DNA of 37,535 nt from a virus, in IMG/VR virus record IMGVR_UViG_3300045911_000005, positions 1-37,535 of that record. One strand, 5' to 3'. This document shows positions 37,398-37,535 of this stretch, in pieces (the first letter of the stretch is position 1; the number at the start of each line of letters is the position of its first letter). The notes below the pieces were generated by a model. The model saw nothing but the letters and a program-made list of their open reading frames with translations. It ran no database searches and had not been told where the DNA came from. The translations under genes were made by a program, and so were the position numbers.

Positions 37398-37535
37398 GGG
37401 GGTAGAGGGAATGTGCTGGGGGGCGTCCCTTCGGGCCGCCCTTAGCAACTATACCCCCTTGACAGGGGGTCGTGGACGGTGTATATAAATAATAACACAA
37501 CACACACACACAGGGGGGGGGGGTTTAGTGTGTAG
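37398..37535. repeat. Terminal redundancy, right copy
   Basis: This repeats positions 1-139 with one G fewer in the homopolymer (37513-37523). It carries a second copy of the rightward promoter (TTGACA 37459-37464, TATATA 37482-37487). If the molecule is circular, only one copy exists; if it is a direct terminal repeat, both are real. Confidence 0.95.

Noticed and set aside
36823-37448. Several open frames on both strands in the right-hand control region
   Set aside because: They are made of His/Thr/Val-rich low-complexity sequence from GT and AC repeats, have no Shine-Dalgarno sites and overlap promoters and repeats.

Overview
This window looks like an essentially complete genome of a tailed, short-tailed (podovirus-like) bacteriophage. 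The first 139 bases recur at the end (37398-37535), so the unit is about 37.4 kb and is either circular/permuted or carries a direct terminal repeat. Evidence for a phage is the run terminase large subunit, portal, scaffold, major capsid protein, connector, tail-nozzle-like protein and four consecutive internal-virion-type proteins, with no sheath, tube or tape-measure gene. The lysis genes (TM protein, holin, lipobox protein, T7-lysozyme-like amidase) point to a Gram-negative host. I see no integrase, excisionase, RNA polymerase or tRNA gene. A lytic phage that uses host sigma-70 polymerase is the simplest reading, and textbook TTGACA-N17-TATAnT-like promoters are present.

Layout. Positions 1-328 and 36648-37535 form one large non-coding control region across the join. 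It holds a strong rightward promoter, leftward promoters, a 12-G tract, 21-bp AT-rich tandem repeats, (AC)17, eight 10-bp repeats and 19-bp direct repeats. Rightward block (329-22363): three poorly known virion/packaging genes including a putative small terminase, a fibre module, the lysis cassette, packaging and capsid genes, an internal terminator at 11773-11802, then connector, nozzle, fibre and ejection proteins. The 3000-3958 stretch differs from its surroundings in base and codon use and may be an imported receptor-binding module.

Leftward block (36647-22332): a 299-residue orphan gene has its own promoter and a canonical terminator. Next come several small unknown genes, including one with a bL12-like C-terminal helical segment and a tiny membrane protein. 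These are followed by a recombination module (Cas4/RecB-like nuclease, Sak4-like ATPase, DUF669-like ssDNA-binding protein). Last is a replication module: RHH protein, RecD-like helicase, dNMP kinase, PolA fused to a UDG-like domain, HTH protein and a DUF3987-like ATPase. The two blocks converge and their last genes overlap by 32 bp.

The leftward genes are packed with ATGA or short overlaps, and almost every real spacer contains an inverted repeat. Four of these share the core TGCACA-N3-TGTGCA, suggesting a common regulator site or RNA processing/termination signal. The most unusual parts of the window are the structured repeat-rich control region, this palindrome family and the UDG-PolA fusion.
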